From CAVHXA01 sp963639765 (GTDB taxonomy: Bacteria > Bacillota > Clostridia > Oscillospirales > Oscillospiraceae): a stretch of 64,000 nt of DNA. The position numbers were made by a program, and so were the translations under genes. Positions 51,421 to 59,473 of the stretch are shown piece after piece (within the stretch, counting starts at the first letter, position 1; every line of letters begins with the position of its first letter). The stretch is taken from assembly GCA_963639765.1 (NCBI GenBank), contig CAVHXA010000009.1:1-64000 (forward strand), in the 5' to 3' direction. The notes under the pieces were generated by a model that did no database searches, was not told the DNA's origin, and worked only from the letters and a program-made list of their open reading frames with translations.

Positions 51421-52880
51421 AGCTGTTTTTGAGCGGGCACGGCTTCCGCTATGCCATGGAACAGATTCAGCTGTCTCTGTTTCCGCAGCAGCCTTTGCAG
51501 ATCTGCACCGAACCTCCCGCGCCCGAAGAAGACGGCGCCGTCAGTGCGCTGTTCAGCCAACGGGGCACGCTTGTGTGCCGGACTGTCATCACCCTGCAGG
51601 GGCAGACCGGTCGGGCCGAGTGTGCGCTGACGGATGGCGAGGTCGATGAGGCACAGGTTCGCATGCTGCTTCGCCGCTGCTATTATCAGGCCGCACTGCC
51701 GCTGCTGCCGCGTGTGCCTGTATGGGGAGCTCTGTCCGGGGTCAGACCCAGCAAGCTGACAACCCGCCATCTGCTGGCGGGCGGAACCGAGCAGTCGGCC
51801 GACGCACTGCTGCGGGACGTATACAGCGTGGCCGCCGACCGGCGGGAGCTGTGCCTGCAGGCCAGCCGCGCCACAATGCAGGCGATCGGGCTGAGCCGCG
51901 AAAAGGATCTTTCCGTATATGTTGGCATTCCGTTCTGCCCGACACGCTGCGCCTACTGCAGCTTTGTCAGTGCCTCGGTACAGCGCTTCTCCGGCCTGCT
52001 TGAGCCCTTTCTGCAGCAGTTGCTCGACGAGATCTCCTATACGGGCATGCTGCTGCGGCAGTCCGGCTGGCATGTTCGCACCCTGTATATCGGCGGGGGA
52101 ACGCCGACAACCCTGAGCAGCGGACAGCTCGAGCGTCTGATGCAGGCTCTCGACCGGGCCTTTGACCTGACCGATCTGCTGGAGTATACCGTTGAAGGCG
52201 GCAGGCCGGATACGCTCAGTGCGGAAAAGCTGCAGGTGCTTCGGCAGGGCGGTGCGACGCGGGTGAGCATCAATCCACAGACCATGTCCGACGAGATTCT
52301 GCAAAGGGTCGGACGGCGGCACACGGCAGCCGAGGTGATCGAATCCTTTCGCCAGGCCCGCGAGGCCGGCTTTGAGCAGATCAATATGGACCTCATCGCG
52401 GGGCTGCCCGGAGACAGTCCGCAGTGCTTTGCCGGGTCGCTGTGTCAGGTGATGCGGCTGAATCCCGAAAATATCACGGTACATACGCTTGCCCTGAAAA
52501 AGGGCGCGGACCTGTATGCGCAGCGCAAAAGTCTGCCGACGGACGAAGATGTGCAGACCATGCTTTCAGAGGCACAGGCTGCCCTTCGCGGCGGCGGATA
52601 CGTGCCCTATTACCTCTATCGGCAGAAATACATGTCCGGAAGCTTCGAAAACGTTGGCTGGACAAGGCCCGGCGGTATCTGCTGGTACAACATCTACATG
52701 ATGGAAGAGCTGCATCCCGTGCTTGCGCTGGGAGGCGGAGGCGTAACCAAGCTTGTAGATGCGGCAACGGGCAGAATCCGGCGCTTTTCCAACCCGAAAT
52801 ATCCCACGGAATATCTGAATCGGCCGCAGGAAATCCGTGAACGGAAGCAGGCTTTTTTCTCTGCACTGGAAAAGCTTTAG
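51417..52880 (+). CDS. hemZ: HemZ, coproporphyrinogen III dehydrogenase-like radical SAM protein
   Basis: A 487-residue radical SAM enzyme of the HemN/HemZ type. The cluster motif is PFCPTRCAYCSF (CxxxCxxC) around residues 177-188, followed by LYIGGGTPTTLSS and the HemN-like VSINPQTMSDEILQRVGRRHT. The N-terminal 150 residues are the HemZ-specific extension. HemZ is close to the anaerobic coproporphyrinogen oxidase but its role is less sure, and no other heme gene is in the window. Confidence 0.92.
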   Translation: MKLFLSGHGFRYAMEQIQLSLFPQQPLQICTEPPAPEEDGAVSALFSQRGTLVCRTVITLQGQTGRAECALTDGEVDEAQVRMLLRRCYYQAALPLLPRVPVWGALSGVRPSKLTTRHLLAGGTEQSADALLRDVYSVAADRRELCLQASRATMQAIGLSREKDLSVYVGIPFCPTRCAYCSFVSASVQRFSGLLEPFLQQLLDEISYTGMLLRQSGWHVRTLYIGGGTPTTLSSGQLERLMQALDRAFDLTDLLEYTVEGGRPDTLSAEKLQVLRQGGATRVSINPQTMSDEILQRVGRRHTAAEVIESFRQAREAGFEQINMDLIAGLPGDSPQCFAGSLCQVMRLNPENITVHTLALKKGADLYAQRKSLPTDEDVQTMLSEAQAALRGGGYVPYYLYRQKYMSGSFENVGWTRPGGICWYNIYMMEELHPVLALGGGGVTKLVDAATGRIRRFSNPKYPTEYLNRPQEIRERKQAFFSALEKL

Positions 52881-53022
52881 AGCAGTACTGCATCCTTCGA
52901 CAAGAGCGATTTGCAGGAGATTTCCTGCCGAATTCAGAAAGAAGACCGCAGTTATACACAGAGCATGGCTGCGGGATCCGGCCGGAAATCTTATCGCTCC
53001 TGACGAATGCTGTGGCTCCGCC
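52881..53022. repeat. Dispersed repeat, long form, reversed (copy C)
   Basis: Read on the minus strand, it matches copies A and B through CGGCAGGAAATCTCCTGCAA and neighbouring sequence. The arms (AGCAGTACTGCATCCTTCG at the left here, GACGAATGCTGTGGCTCCGCC at the right) are degenerate. Confidence 0.72.
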
Positions 53023-53060
53023 TTCGGGCAAACCCATGAAAAACTATCCACGGAATCGAG

Positions 53061-54689
53061 ATGATCCCCTTGTCCAGGCCAATGAAAAAACAGACCTTTC
53101 TGCAGGGTGCGGCGGTGCTGACTGTCGCAACCATCGCAGTAAAAATCATCGGCGCCGTATACAAAATCCCGCTCGGGCTGGTGATCGGCGACCGGGGCTA
53201 TACCTACTTTCTGGTGGCCTACAATATCTATTCCATTCTGCTGACCATCTCTACGGCGGGCTTCCCGGTGGCCATGAGCCGCATGATCGCACAGGCACAG
53301 ACACTTGGCAATTCCGCGCAGATCCGGCGCATTTATCGTGCCTCACTGTATATTTTTCTTGCACTCGGCGTGGCGGGTACGGCGGGCACGCTGCTTTTTG
53401 CAAAGCCGCTGGCGGCCTTTCAGGAATCTCCCGACGCCTGGATTTCCGTCGCGGTGCTCTCACCATCTATCCTGTTTGTGTGCCTGTTTTCGTCCTATCG
53501 TGGCTTTTTCCAGGGACAGAGCATGATGACGCCCACCGGCGTCAGTCAGGTGATCGAGGCACTTTCCAAGCTGCTGGTCGGTCTGGGTGCGGCCTGGCTG
53601 CTTCTGCAAAGGGGCTACAGCCTGGCTGCTGCGGCAGGCGGCGCGGTTCTGGGTGTTACGGTCGGCACGGTTCTGGCAGCGATTTATCTGGGCATCCGGC
53701 ATCGGCGGGCCATGGCCGAGTTGAGCAGAGCACCCTCGCCTCCGCCCTCGGCTACCATGGGGCAAACCATACGGGAGCTGCTGGTGATTGCCATCCCCAT
53801 CACCGTGGGCGCGGCGGGACTGCAGGTAATCAACGCCATCGACCAGAAGGTGGTTCTGGGGCTGCTGCTCGACCCGGTCGGCTTTTCGCAGGACAGGGCC
53901 GAAACGCTCTATGGCATCTATGGCAAGGCGACCACTATTTTCAATGTTCCGTCGGCTCTGGTAACTCCACTGACCATTGCGGTAATTCCGTCCATCACCG
54001 AGCGTCTTACGCTTGGCAATCGAAACGGAGCACGGATTGTGGGTGAGTCGTCGCTGCGGATTATGGCACTGCTGGCTCTGCCCTGCGCACTGGGCCTGGT
54101 GGTTCTGGGAGCACCCATCATGGGCACTCTCTACGGCTATACCGGCGACACCCTTGTGCTTGGCGGAAGGCTTTTGTCTCTGCTTGGCGCGGCGGTTCTG
54201 TTCAACTGCATGGTGCTGATGACCAACGCGGTTCTTCAGGCCAACGGCCATGTCCGTGCCCCAGTAATCACCATGGTTCTGGGCGGTTTTGTCAAAATCC
54301 TGACGGACTACGTGCTGGTCTCCAGGCCGGAGCTGCATATTCTGGGTGCGCCGATCAGCTCAATTGTAGGCTTTGGCGCCATCACGGTGATGAACGTGTT
54401 TGCCATGCGGCTGCTCATTGCCGAAAAAATCCGCGTGGTGCGCGTGATGCTCAGACCGCTTGCCGCTTCGTTGCTGATGGCCGCTGCGGCATACGGGGTT
54501 TATTATCTGTGCATGGCGGCTGCTCTGTCGCTGCGTCTGAGCTGCCTGATTGCCATTGCCGCGGCCGTGGCGGTGTATGCAGTGTGTGTATATGCGCTGC
54601 ACTGCGTCACCTACGACGACTGTATGCTGCTGCCAAAGGGCGAGCAGATCGCCCGCCTGCTCAAAGTTCGCCGCAGCACCGAAATATAG
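53061..54689 (+). CDS. Polysaccharide flippase, SpoVB/YabM-like
   Basis: A 542-residue MOP-superfamily membrane protein with about fourteen membrane segments. The opening KKQTFLQGAAVLTVATIAVKIIGAVYKIPLG and the SRMIAQAQTLGN segment are typical of the SpoVB/MurJ-like group that moves lipid-linked cell wall or polysaccharide units. ATG 53061 or 53082 (MKKQTF) may be the start; neither has a strong ribosome site. It begins the yabM-mazG-HU-rqcP-divIC-yabR series. Confidence 0.9.
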   Translation: MIPLSRPMKKQTFLQGAAVLTVATIAVKIIGAVYKIPLGLVIGDRGYTYFLVAYNIYSILLTISTAGFPVAMSRMIAQAQTLGNSAQIRRIYRASLYIFLALGVAGTAGTLLFAKPLAAFQESPDAWISVAVLSPSILFVCLFSSYRGFFQGQSMMTPTGVSQVIEALSKLLVGLGAAWLLLQRGYSLAAAAGGAVLGVTVGTVLAAIYLGIRHRRAMAELSRAPSPPPSATMGQTIRELLVIAIPITVGAAGLQVINAIDQKVVLGLLLDPVGFSQDRAETLYGIYGKATTIFNVPSALVTPLTIAVIPSITERLTLGNRNGARIVGESSLRIMALLALPCALGLVVLGAPIMGTLYGYTGDTLVLGGRLLSLLGAAVLFNCMVLMTNAVLQANGHVRAPVITMVLGGFVKILTDYVLVSRPELHILGAPISSIVGFGAITVMNVFAMRLLIAEKIRVVRVMLRPLAASLLMAAAAYGVYYLCMAAALSLRLSCLIAIAAAVAVYAVCVYALHCVTYDDCMLLPKGEQIARLLKVRRSTEI

Positions 54690-54709
54690 CTTGCAAAGGA
54701 TATCGTGTT

Positions 54710-55468
54710 ATGGTAGATTTTGAATGCAAAAGCCGGTATACGTTTGCCGACCTTGTTGAGGTGGTGCGCCTGCTGCGCGGGCCGGGGGGCTGTCCGTGGG
54801 ATGCAGAGCAGACCCACGCAAGCATCCGCCGCAACTTCATAGAAGAAACCTGCGAGGCCTGTGAAGCCATCGATACCGCCAACAGCGAGCTGTTGTGCGA
54901 AGAGCTGGGTGATGTTTTGCTCCAGGTACTCTTTCACACCGACATCGAAGCTGAGGCCGGGCGCTTTACTCTCGAGGATATATGCGACCGCGAGACAAAA
55001 AAGCTTATATATCGGCATCCGCACGTATTCGGATCGGTACAGGCCTCGGATACCGCCCAGGTCCTGACCAACTGGGATCATCTCAAACGGGTTGAAAAGG
55101 GTCAGAAAACCAACACCGACACGCTTCGCGCCGTTTCCCGGGCGCTGCCGTCGCTGTGGCGCGCGGAAAAGTTGCAGAAAAAGGCTGAGCAGGCCGGCAT
55201 CCCGGCACCGGACCGTTCCCGGTGTCTGCGGCAGCTTGCAGACGACATACAGGCTCTGAACAGCTCCGATTCCGAAGCACTGCTGGGTCGCCTTCTGTTT
55301 CATGCAGTTGCACTGGCCCGTGCCCTGGGACAGGATCCGGAAACTGCGGCCACAGCCGCGTCCGACCGCTTCCTGCAGCGCTTTGCGGAGCTCGAGCAGA
55401 CAACCGGGGCCGCGCAGGGCGAGCCTCTGCCACCGCAGCTGCACGACCGTCTCTGGTCGGAAGACTAG
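54710..55468 (+). CDS. mazG: MazG family nucleoside triphosphate pyrophosphohydrolase
   Basis: A 252-residue protein with two MazG segments. The first contains LLRGPGGCPWDAEQTHASIRRNFIEETCEACEAID and EELGDVLLQVLFH, with the ExxE-12-28-ExxD metal sites (EETCE and EELGD). The second is shorter and less conserved (LLGRLLFHAVALARAL). It cleans up non-canonical NTPs. AAAGGA precedes ATG 54710. There is no N-terminal tetrapyrrole methylase domain, unlike B. subtilis YabN. Confidence 0.93.
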   Translation: MVDFECKSRYTFADLVEVVRLLRGPGGCPWDAEQTHASIRRNFIEETCEACEAIDTANSELLCEELGDVLLQVLFHTDIEAEAGRFTLEDICDRETKKLIYRHPHVFGSVQASDTAQVLTNWDHLKRVEKGQKTNTDTLRAVSRALPSLWRAEKLQKKAEQAGIPAPDRSRCLRQLADDIQALNSSDSEALLGRLLFHAVALARALGQDPETAATAASDRFLQRFAELEQTTGAAQGEPLPPQLHDRLWSED

Positions 55469-55569
55469 AAGCACCGCACAATGGCCCTTGCGGTACTGCC
55501 CCCAACATCATGTACCCGCTGCGCAGTCAGCGCAGCTTGATTGCAACCAATATTTAGGAGGAAACAACA
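55469..55569. repeat. Minimal repeat copy and hairpin before HU
   Basis: At 55469-55500 the arms GCACCGCACAAT and TTGCGGTACTGCC meet with almost no interior. A separate 7-bp hairpin GCTGCGC/GCGCAGC lies at 55518-55536, followed by the ribosome site AGGAGG. Confidence 0.55.
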
Positions 55570-55848
55570 ATGACAAAAGCAGAACTGATCACAAAGGTCG
55601 CCGAAAAGTCCGGCCTGACCCAAAAGGATTCCAGAGCGGCTCTCGATGCCGTGATCGCTGCCATCAACGAAGCACTGGCTGCCGGTGAAAGAGTGCAGCT
55701 CTCCGGCCTCGGCACGTTCGACACCAAAGAGCGCGCAGCCCGTACCTGCCGCAATCCCCGCAATCCCGAGGTTCCCGTTGAGGTTCCCGCAACCAAGGTT
55801 CCGGTTTTCCGGGCCGGCGCAGCACTGAAGGCCAGCGTAAAGGAATAA
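55570..55848 (+). CDS. HU family DNA-binding protein
   Basis: A 92-residue HU homologue. MTKAELITKVAEKSGLTQKDSRAALDAVIAAINEALAAGERVQLSGLGTF is the helical body; RNPRNPEVPVEVPATKVPVFRAGAALK is the DNA-binding arm and C-terminus. It bends and compacts DNA. AGGAGG lies before ATG 55570. Placement between mazG and rqcP is common in Clostridia. Confidence 0.96.
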   Translation: MTKAELITKVAEKSGLTQKDSRAALDAVIAAINEALAAGERVQLSGLGTFDTKERAARTCRNPRNPEVPVEVPATKVPVFRAGAALKASVKE

Positions 55849-55886
55849 GCAGAAGCAGGCACAGGCCCGGCATCTGCACAAAACGG

Positions 55887-55921
55887 ATATTCGGCGGGCT
55901 CGGCAGAGTCCGCCGTTTTCA
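55887..55921 (+). terminator. Hairpin after HU
   Basis: CGGCGG pairs with CCGCCG (12-nt loop), followed by TTTTC. The run is short, so some read-through into rqcP is likely. Confidence 0.5.
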
Positions 55922-55934
55922 GAAAGGAACCGCA

Positions 55935-56174
55935 ATGAGACTGGATAAATATCTCAAGGTTTCGCGCCTGATCAAGCGGCGTACCGTGGCAAATGAAGCC
56001 TGCGACGCACAGCGCGTGACTGTAAACGGTCGCCCGGCCAAGGCCGGATACGAGATAAAGGTCGGCGATGTGATCGAGATTCGCTTTGGCGCCCGGACTA
56101 CCCGCATAGAGGTACTCAGCACAGCCGAAAACGTACGAAAAGACGATGCCGTTGGCATGTATCGCGAGGTTTAG
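55935..56174 (+). CDS. rqcP: S4-domain RNA-binding protein RqcP (YabO)
   Basis: A 79-residue S4 protein. MRLDKYLKVSRLIKRRTVANEACDAQRVTVNGRPAKAGYEIKVGDVIEI is the complete S4 fold. RqcP/YabO assists ribosome-associated quality control with RqcH at stalled 50S subunits. AGAAAGGA precedes the ATG. In B. subtilis the next genes are yabP and yabQ; here a repeat copy and divIC follow instead. Confidence 0.93.
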   Translation: MRLDKYLKVSRLIKRRTVANEACDAQRVTVNGRPAKAGYEIKVGDVIEIRFGARTTRIEVLSTAENVRKDDAVGMYREV

Positions 56175-56232
56175 GGCAGCAATTTGTCTGCGGCCCACGC
56201 CGGTTGCACCTGCCGCATCATGTGGTGCTGCC
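56175..56232. repeat. Dispersed repeat copy at the expected yabP/yabQ position
   Basis: The left arm GGCAGCAATTTGTCTGCGG and right arm CCGCATCATGTGGTGCTGCC flank an 18-20 nt interior. The family ends are clear. Confidence 0.6.
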
Positions 56233-56381
56233 TTAAGACCCCTTCGCCGGAAAAACTTTGAAAAAAACATGAAAAAGGGTGTTCCATTCCCTGCAAAAAT
56301 GGTTTACAATAAAAATCAACCATCATCTCGCAGTGTTTTTTGTCGTCGTTTGCCGGCGGCATGGGTCAGAAGGAGTGCAAC

Positions 56382-56660
56382 ATGAAGCTCAAAAAAGCCT
56401 CGATCCTTACAAAGCTGGTTTTTCTCATTCTGGCCGTATACGCAACTGTCACCCTGCTTGCTCTGCAATCGCGCATCCAGCAGGCCCGTGACGAAACCGA
56501 AAGCCTGCAGGCACAGATCGAGGCCGTCACCCGGGAAAACAGCCGTCTGACCGCCGAAATCCAGAATGTCGGCACGCAGCAGGGCCTCGAAGAGGTCGCA
56601 CGCAGCAAGCTGGGCTATGTATACGACGGCGAGATTATCTTTCAGGATATAGGGGACTGA
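56382..56660 (+). CDS. divIC: Septum formation initiator, DivIC/FtsL type
   Basis: A 92-residue bitopic protein: short basic cytoplasmic start (MKLKKAS), one membrane helix (about 9-29, LTKLVFLILAVYATVTLLALQ) and an extracellular coiled coil (IQQARDETESLQAQIEAVTRENSRLTAEIQ), then ARSKLGYVYDGEIIF, a typical DivIC end. It acts in the divisome with FtsL and DivIB. ATG 56382 follows AAGGAG. Confidence 0.92.
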   Translation: MKLKKASILTKLVFLILAVYATVTLLALQSRIQQARDETESLQAQIEAVTRENSRLTAEIQNVGTQQGLEEVARSKLGYVYDGEIIFQDIGD

Positions 56661-56715
56661 CGTCCGGCCCCACCTCACAAGGACGCAAACTGAAAAGGAG
56701 GACTCGGCAAAATAT

Positions 56716-57132
56716 ATGGAGCTTGCAGTAGGATCCATTGTCGAAGGAAAAGTCACAGGTATCACCAAATTTGGTGCGTTCGTTTCTCTGCCGGGCAACA
56801 AAAGCGGCCTGGTACACATCTCTGAGATTGCCAACACCTACGTCAGCGACGTACACGACCACCTCACGGATGGGCAGACCGTCAAAGTTAAGATCATCAG
56901 TATGGATCAGTCCGGAAAGATCAGCCTTTCCATCAAAAAGGCCCAGGATCCCGAGCCGCGGACCGCGTCCGCACGTCCGCAGAGCACAGGCGGCACCCGC
57001 CGCTCGGCCGCGCCTTCCCGCGAGCCGCAGACCTTTGAAGAAAAGCTCAAGGCTTTTATGGCAGACTCCGACAGCAGGATCTCCGGTATCCGGCAATACT
57101 CCGACCACAAAACCAAAACCCGCCGAAAATAA
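56716..57132 (+). CDS. S1-domain RNA-binding protein (YabR-like)
   Basis: A 138-residue protein with one S1 domain (about residues 4-72: VGSIVEGKVTGITKFGAFVSLPGNKSGLVHISEIANTYV ... KVKIISMDQSGKISLSIK) and a Pro/Arg/Ser-rich, probably disordered tail. It corresponds to YabR beside divIC in Bacillus, a general stress/translation-linked protein. AAAAGGAGG lies 15 nt before the ATG, a bit far. Confidence 0.9.
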   Translation: MELAVGSIVEGKVTGITKFGAFVSLPGNKSGLVHISEIANTYVSDVHDHLTDGQTVKVKIISMDQSGKISLSIKKAQDPEPRTASARPQSTGGTRRSAAPSREPQTFEEKLKAFMADSDSRISGIRQYSDHKTKTRRK

Positions 57133-57177
57133 GAGCAGCACTGCGCTACTCGGGATTCCAGGCCCTCAGCAAAAAAG

Positions 57178-57212
57178 AAACCGTCAGCCGTTTGAACGCG
57201 GCCGGCGGTTTT
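57178..57212. terminator. Bidirectional terminator between yabR-like and LCP genes
   Basis: AAACCGTCAGCCG and CGGCCGGCGGTTT form the arms. TTTTT follows on the plus strand and an A-rich run (AAAAAAGAAA) precedes it, giving Ts on the minus strand. Confidence 0.75.
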
Positions 57213-57229
57213 TGCGCAATATCCGGGCT

Positions 57230-58384
57230 TCAGCCCGTGCGAATGGAAAACAGCTCCGGGGTCAGATCGCGGTCGTAGATGTTGAATCGCGTGTTGATCA
57301 GGTCCGCAACGGCGCCGGGGTCGAGCACATAATAGCTTCCGCCCGAGATCCAGGCAGCCTGGCCGGGCAGGGTTTCCGTGATACACTCGCCTTCGGTTCC
57401 GTTTTGCAGCAGCGCGCCGGCCATCCAGAGCAGATTGTCGAGATCCAGGTCGGTCAGAGAACGGGTCAGAACCAGACGGGCAGAGCTGCAGAGCTTTGGA
57501 AGGTTTTTGATGTTCACCCACTGACGCAGGGCAGAGCGGATAAAGTCACGCTGCACCTGCACACGCTGCAGGTCGGCCGTCGCGTAGCCGCTGCGAAAGC
57601 GAAGCAGGCCAAGAGCCTGCTGGCCGTTGAGCTGCTGCGTGCCGGCCTTCAGGTCGATGCTCAGATTCTGCCAGGGATCGGAATAGGTCATGTCGATCGG
57701 AACATCATAGCTTATGCCGCCCATACAGTCTACCGCGTCCACAAGAGTCTGCATGTCGATGCACACATAGCCATCCGGCCGATAACCGATAATCTCCTGC
57801 ACGCGGTCCATCAGCTCCTGCATACCGGCGTCGCCGCAGCCGGCCCAGCCATAGGCCGAGTTGATCTTTGCAACGCTGTAGCCGCCGTATACCAGTGTGT
57901 CGCGCGGAATGCTCAAAAGACCCATCTCGCCGGTCTGCGCGTTGAGGCGAAAGAGCACGATCGTGTCGGTCCGAAGGCCGTCGCCGTCGGTTCCTGCGAG
58001 CAGAATGGTGCACACACCGTCCAGCCGCGTATAGCCATCCGGACTCTGCCCACCGGCGCTTTGTGCCGGTGACTCGGCCGCGCCAACAAGCGAAAGAACG
58101 TGCACCGCGCTGTGCCGCAGCATGTATGCACCGATACCCAGCAGAACCAGCAGCACCGTCAGAAGTCCGAGCAGCCGGAAAAGGCAGCCGTGCTTCTTTT
58201 TTTGTGTGCGCCGTGCTGCGGTTGTGGGCTTTTGCGAAGGAGCGGCCTGCTCTTCGGGGACTGAGCGGGGCTCTTCGCAGTCTTCGGGTCGATACTCCGG
58301 CTCTGCTGCGGGGTCTTCGGTCCCGATCAGGTCACTGCATCGACGCAGAAGCGCATCGAACTCGCTGTCATAATCCGAACGCAT
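57230..58384 (-). CDS. LytR-CpsA-Psr (LCP) family protein
   Basis: A 384-residue type II membrane protein: an acidic cytoplasmic N-terminus rich in Glu and Pro (about 1-60), a membrane helix (GCLFRLLGLLTVLLVLLGIGAYML, about 65-88), and the LCP domain (ILLAGTDGDGLRTDTIVLFRLNAQTGEMGLLSIPRDTLV, then VDAVDCMGGISYDVP). LCP enzymes transfer polymers such as teichoic acid or polysaccharide to peptidoglycan. The Arg/Asp residues of the phosphate-binding pocket are present (RTDT, IPRD). AGGAGG precedes the ATG. Confidence 0.93.
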   Translation of the reverse strand: MRSDYDSEFDALLRRCSDLIGTEDPAAEPEYRPEDCEEPRSVPEEQAAPSQKPTTAARRTQKKKHGCLFRLLGLLTVLLVLLGIGAYMLRHSAVHVLSLVGAAESPAQSAGGQSPDGYTRLDGVCTILLAGTDGDGLRTDTIVLFRLNAQTGEMGLLSIPRDTLVYGGYSVAKINSAYGWAGCGDAGMQELMDRVQEIIGYRPDGYVCIDMQTLVDAVDCMGGISYDVPIDMTYSDPWQNLSIDLKAGTQQLNGQQALGLLRFRSGYATADLQRVQVQRDFIRSALRQWVNIKNLPKLCSSARLVLTRSLTDLDLDNLLWMAGALLQNGTEGECITETLPGQAAWISGGSYYVLDPGAVADLINTRFNIYDRDLTPELFSIRTG

Positions 58385-58423
58385 AATTCCTCCTGATACT
58401 GTGGCGACATTGTGCGGTATTGC

Positions 58424-59473
58424 CTAAAGCTCGTCGGGCTCGAGCACGGGCAGCGGCTTGCGCAGAAGCAGTCTGTCTGAAACGAGCTGCGGCAACCGGA
58501 GCCGACCGAGTCTCTGCAAAGGAGCGGAAAGCCGGCAGCAAAGCCAAAAGCGACCGGGCACGGCAGAAAAGTCCCGCAGGCGGTTCAGGTCGCGGACCTG
58601 GCTGTGCTCCGGCAGATCCTGCAGAACGGGACCGAGCCAGTCGTGACTGAGAATTTTGGAAAGCGGTACGCCGCAGGCACAGGCCTGGCGAAGATAGCTC
58701 AGCGTACAGGCAAGAACCGTATCACGCCAGAAGGCACCGGATGGACCCGGCTCGGGTACGGAAAGGAACCAGTCTTTCAGGTCCAGCCAGCTTTTTACAA
58801 TCCGCTCCAGCTCGTCCGGGCTTCGGTCCAGTCGGGTCAGCGATCCTGCCCGGCGGCGATACAGCAGCATGGGCCTGCGGAAAAAGCAGACCTGCCGGGC
58901 AGCCGCCATGGCCCGGGCCGCAAACTGCACGTCTTCGGAATAGGTGAGCGGCGGATAGAGGAGCCCGTTGGAAAGCAGATGCGTACGCAGAAAAAGCATG
59001 GCACCATGATGCCCCCACAGCTCATGCAGGGCACGGCCGCCGGCGACGGTGTGGGTATACAGGCAGCGCGGACTGCAGCGGCGCATGCGGGAGTCTGTTA
59101 TGCAGTAGCCAAACACGCAGACGGCGGCCTGCGTGTCACGAAGAAGCTGCCAAACCGCCGGGGAAAGGAATCCGGGGACCCAGGCATCGTCGTGGTCGAG
59201 AAAGGCCACATATCGCCCCCGGGCATGGAGAAGACCGAGATTCCGGGCTGCTGAGGCGCCCTGATGCGCCTGCCGCAGAAAAAGAACGCGCGCATCCGAC
59301 GAGGCTGCGGCCCCGGCCACGGACGGGGTGTCGTCTTCAGAGCCGTCGTCGACGATCAGAAGCTCGAGATCACGAACGGGCTGTGTGAGCACACTGCGTA
59401 CTGCCTGACCGAGCAGCGCCGCGCCATTGTATACCGGCACGATTACGCTCACCAGCGGGCAGCCCGCGCTCAA
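58424..59473 (-). CDS. Family 2 glycosyltransferase
   Basis: A 349-residue enzyme with a GT-A fold: PLVSVIVPVYNGAALLGQAVRSVLTQ, LLIVDDGSEDDT and the DXD-like YVAFLDHDDAW, followed by an FGYCITD region and an Arg-rich C-terminal part. No membrane helix is seen. The start is inferred as TTG 59473 in a TTGA overlap with the stop of the binding-protein gene; the region upstream in this frame is Arg/Pro-rich shadow and not protein-like. It probably builds a surface glycan with the LCP protein next to it. Confidence 0.85.
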   Translation of the reverse strand: MSAGCPLVSVIVPVYNGAALLGQAVRSVLTQPVRDLELLIVDDGSEDDTPSVAGAAASSDARVLFLRQAHQGASAARNLGLLHARGRYVAFLDHDDAWVPGFLSPAVWQLLRDTQAAVCVFGYCITDSRMRRCSPRCLYTHTVAGGRALHELWGHHGAMLFLRTHLLSNGLLYPPLTYSEDVQFAARAMAAARQVCFFRRPMLLYRRRAGSLTRLDRSPDELERIVKSWLDLKDWFLSVPEPGPSGAFWRDTVLACTLSYLRQACACGVPLSKILSHDWLGPVLQDLPEHSQVRDLNRLRDFSAVPGRFWLCCRLSAPLQRLGRLRLPQLVSDRLLLRKPLPVLEPDEL

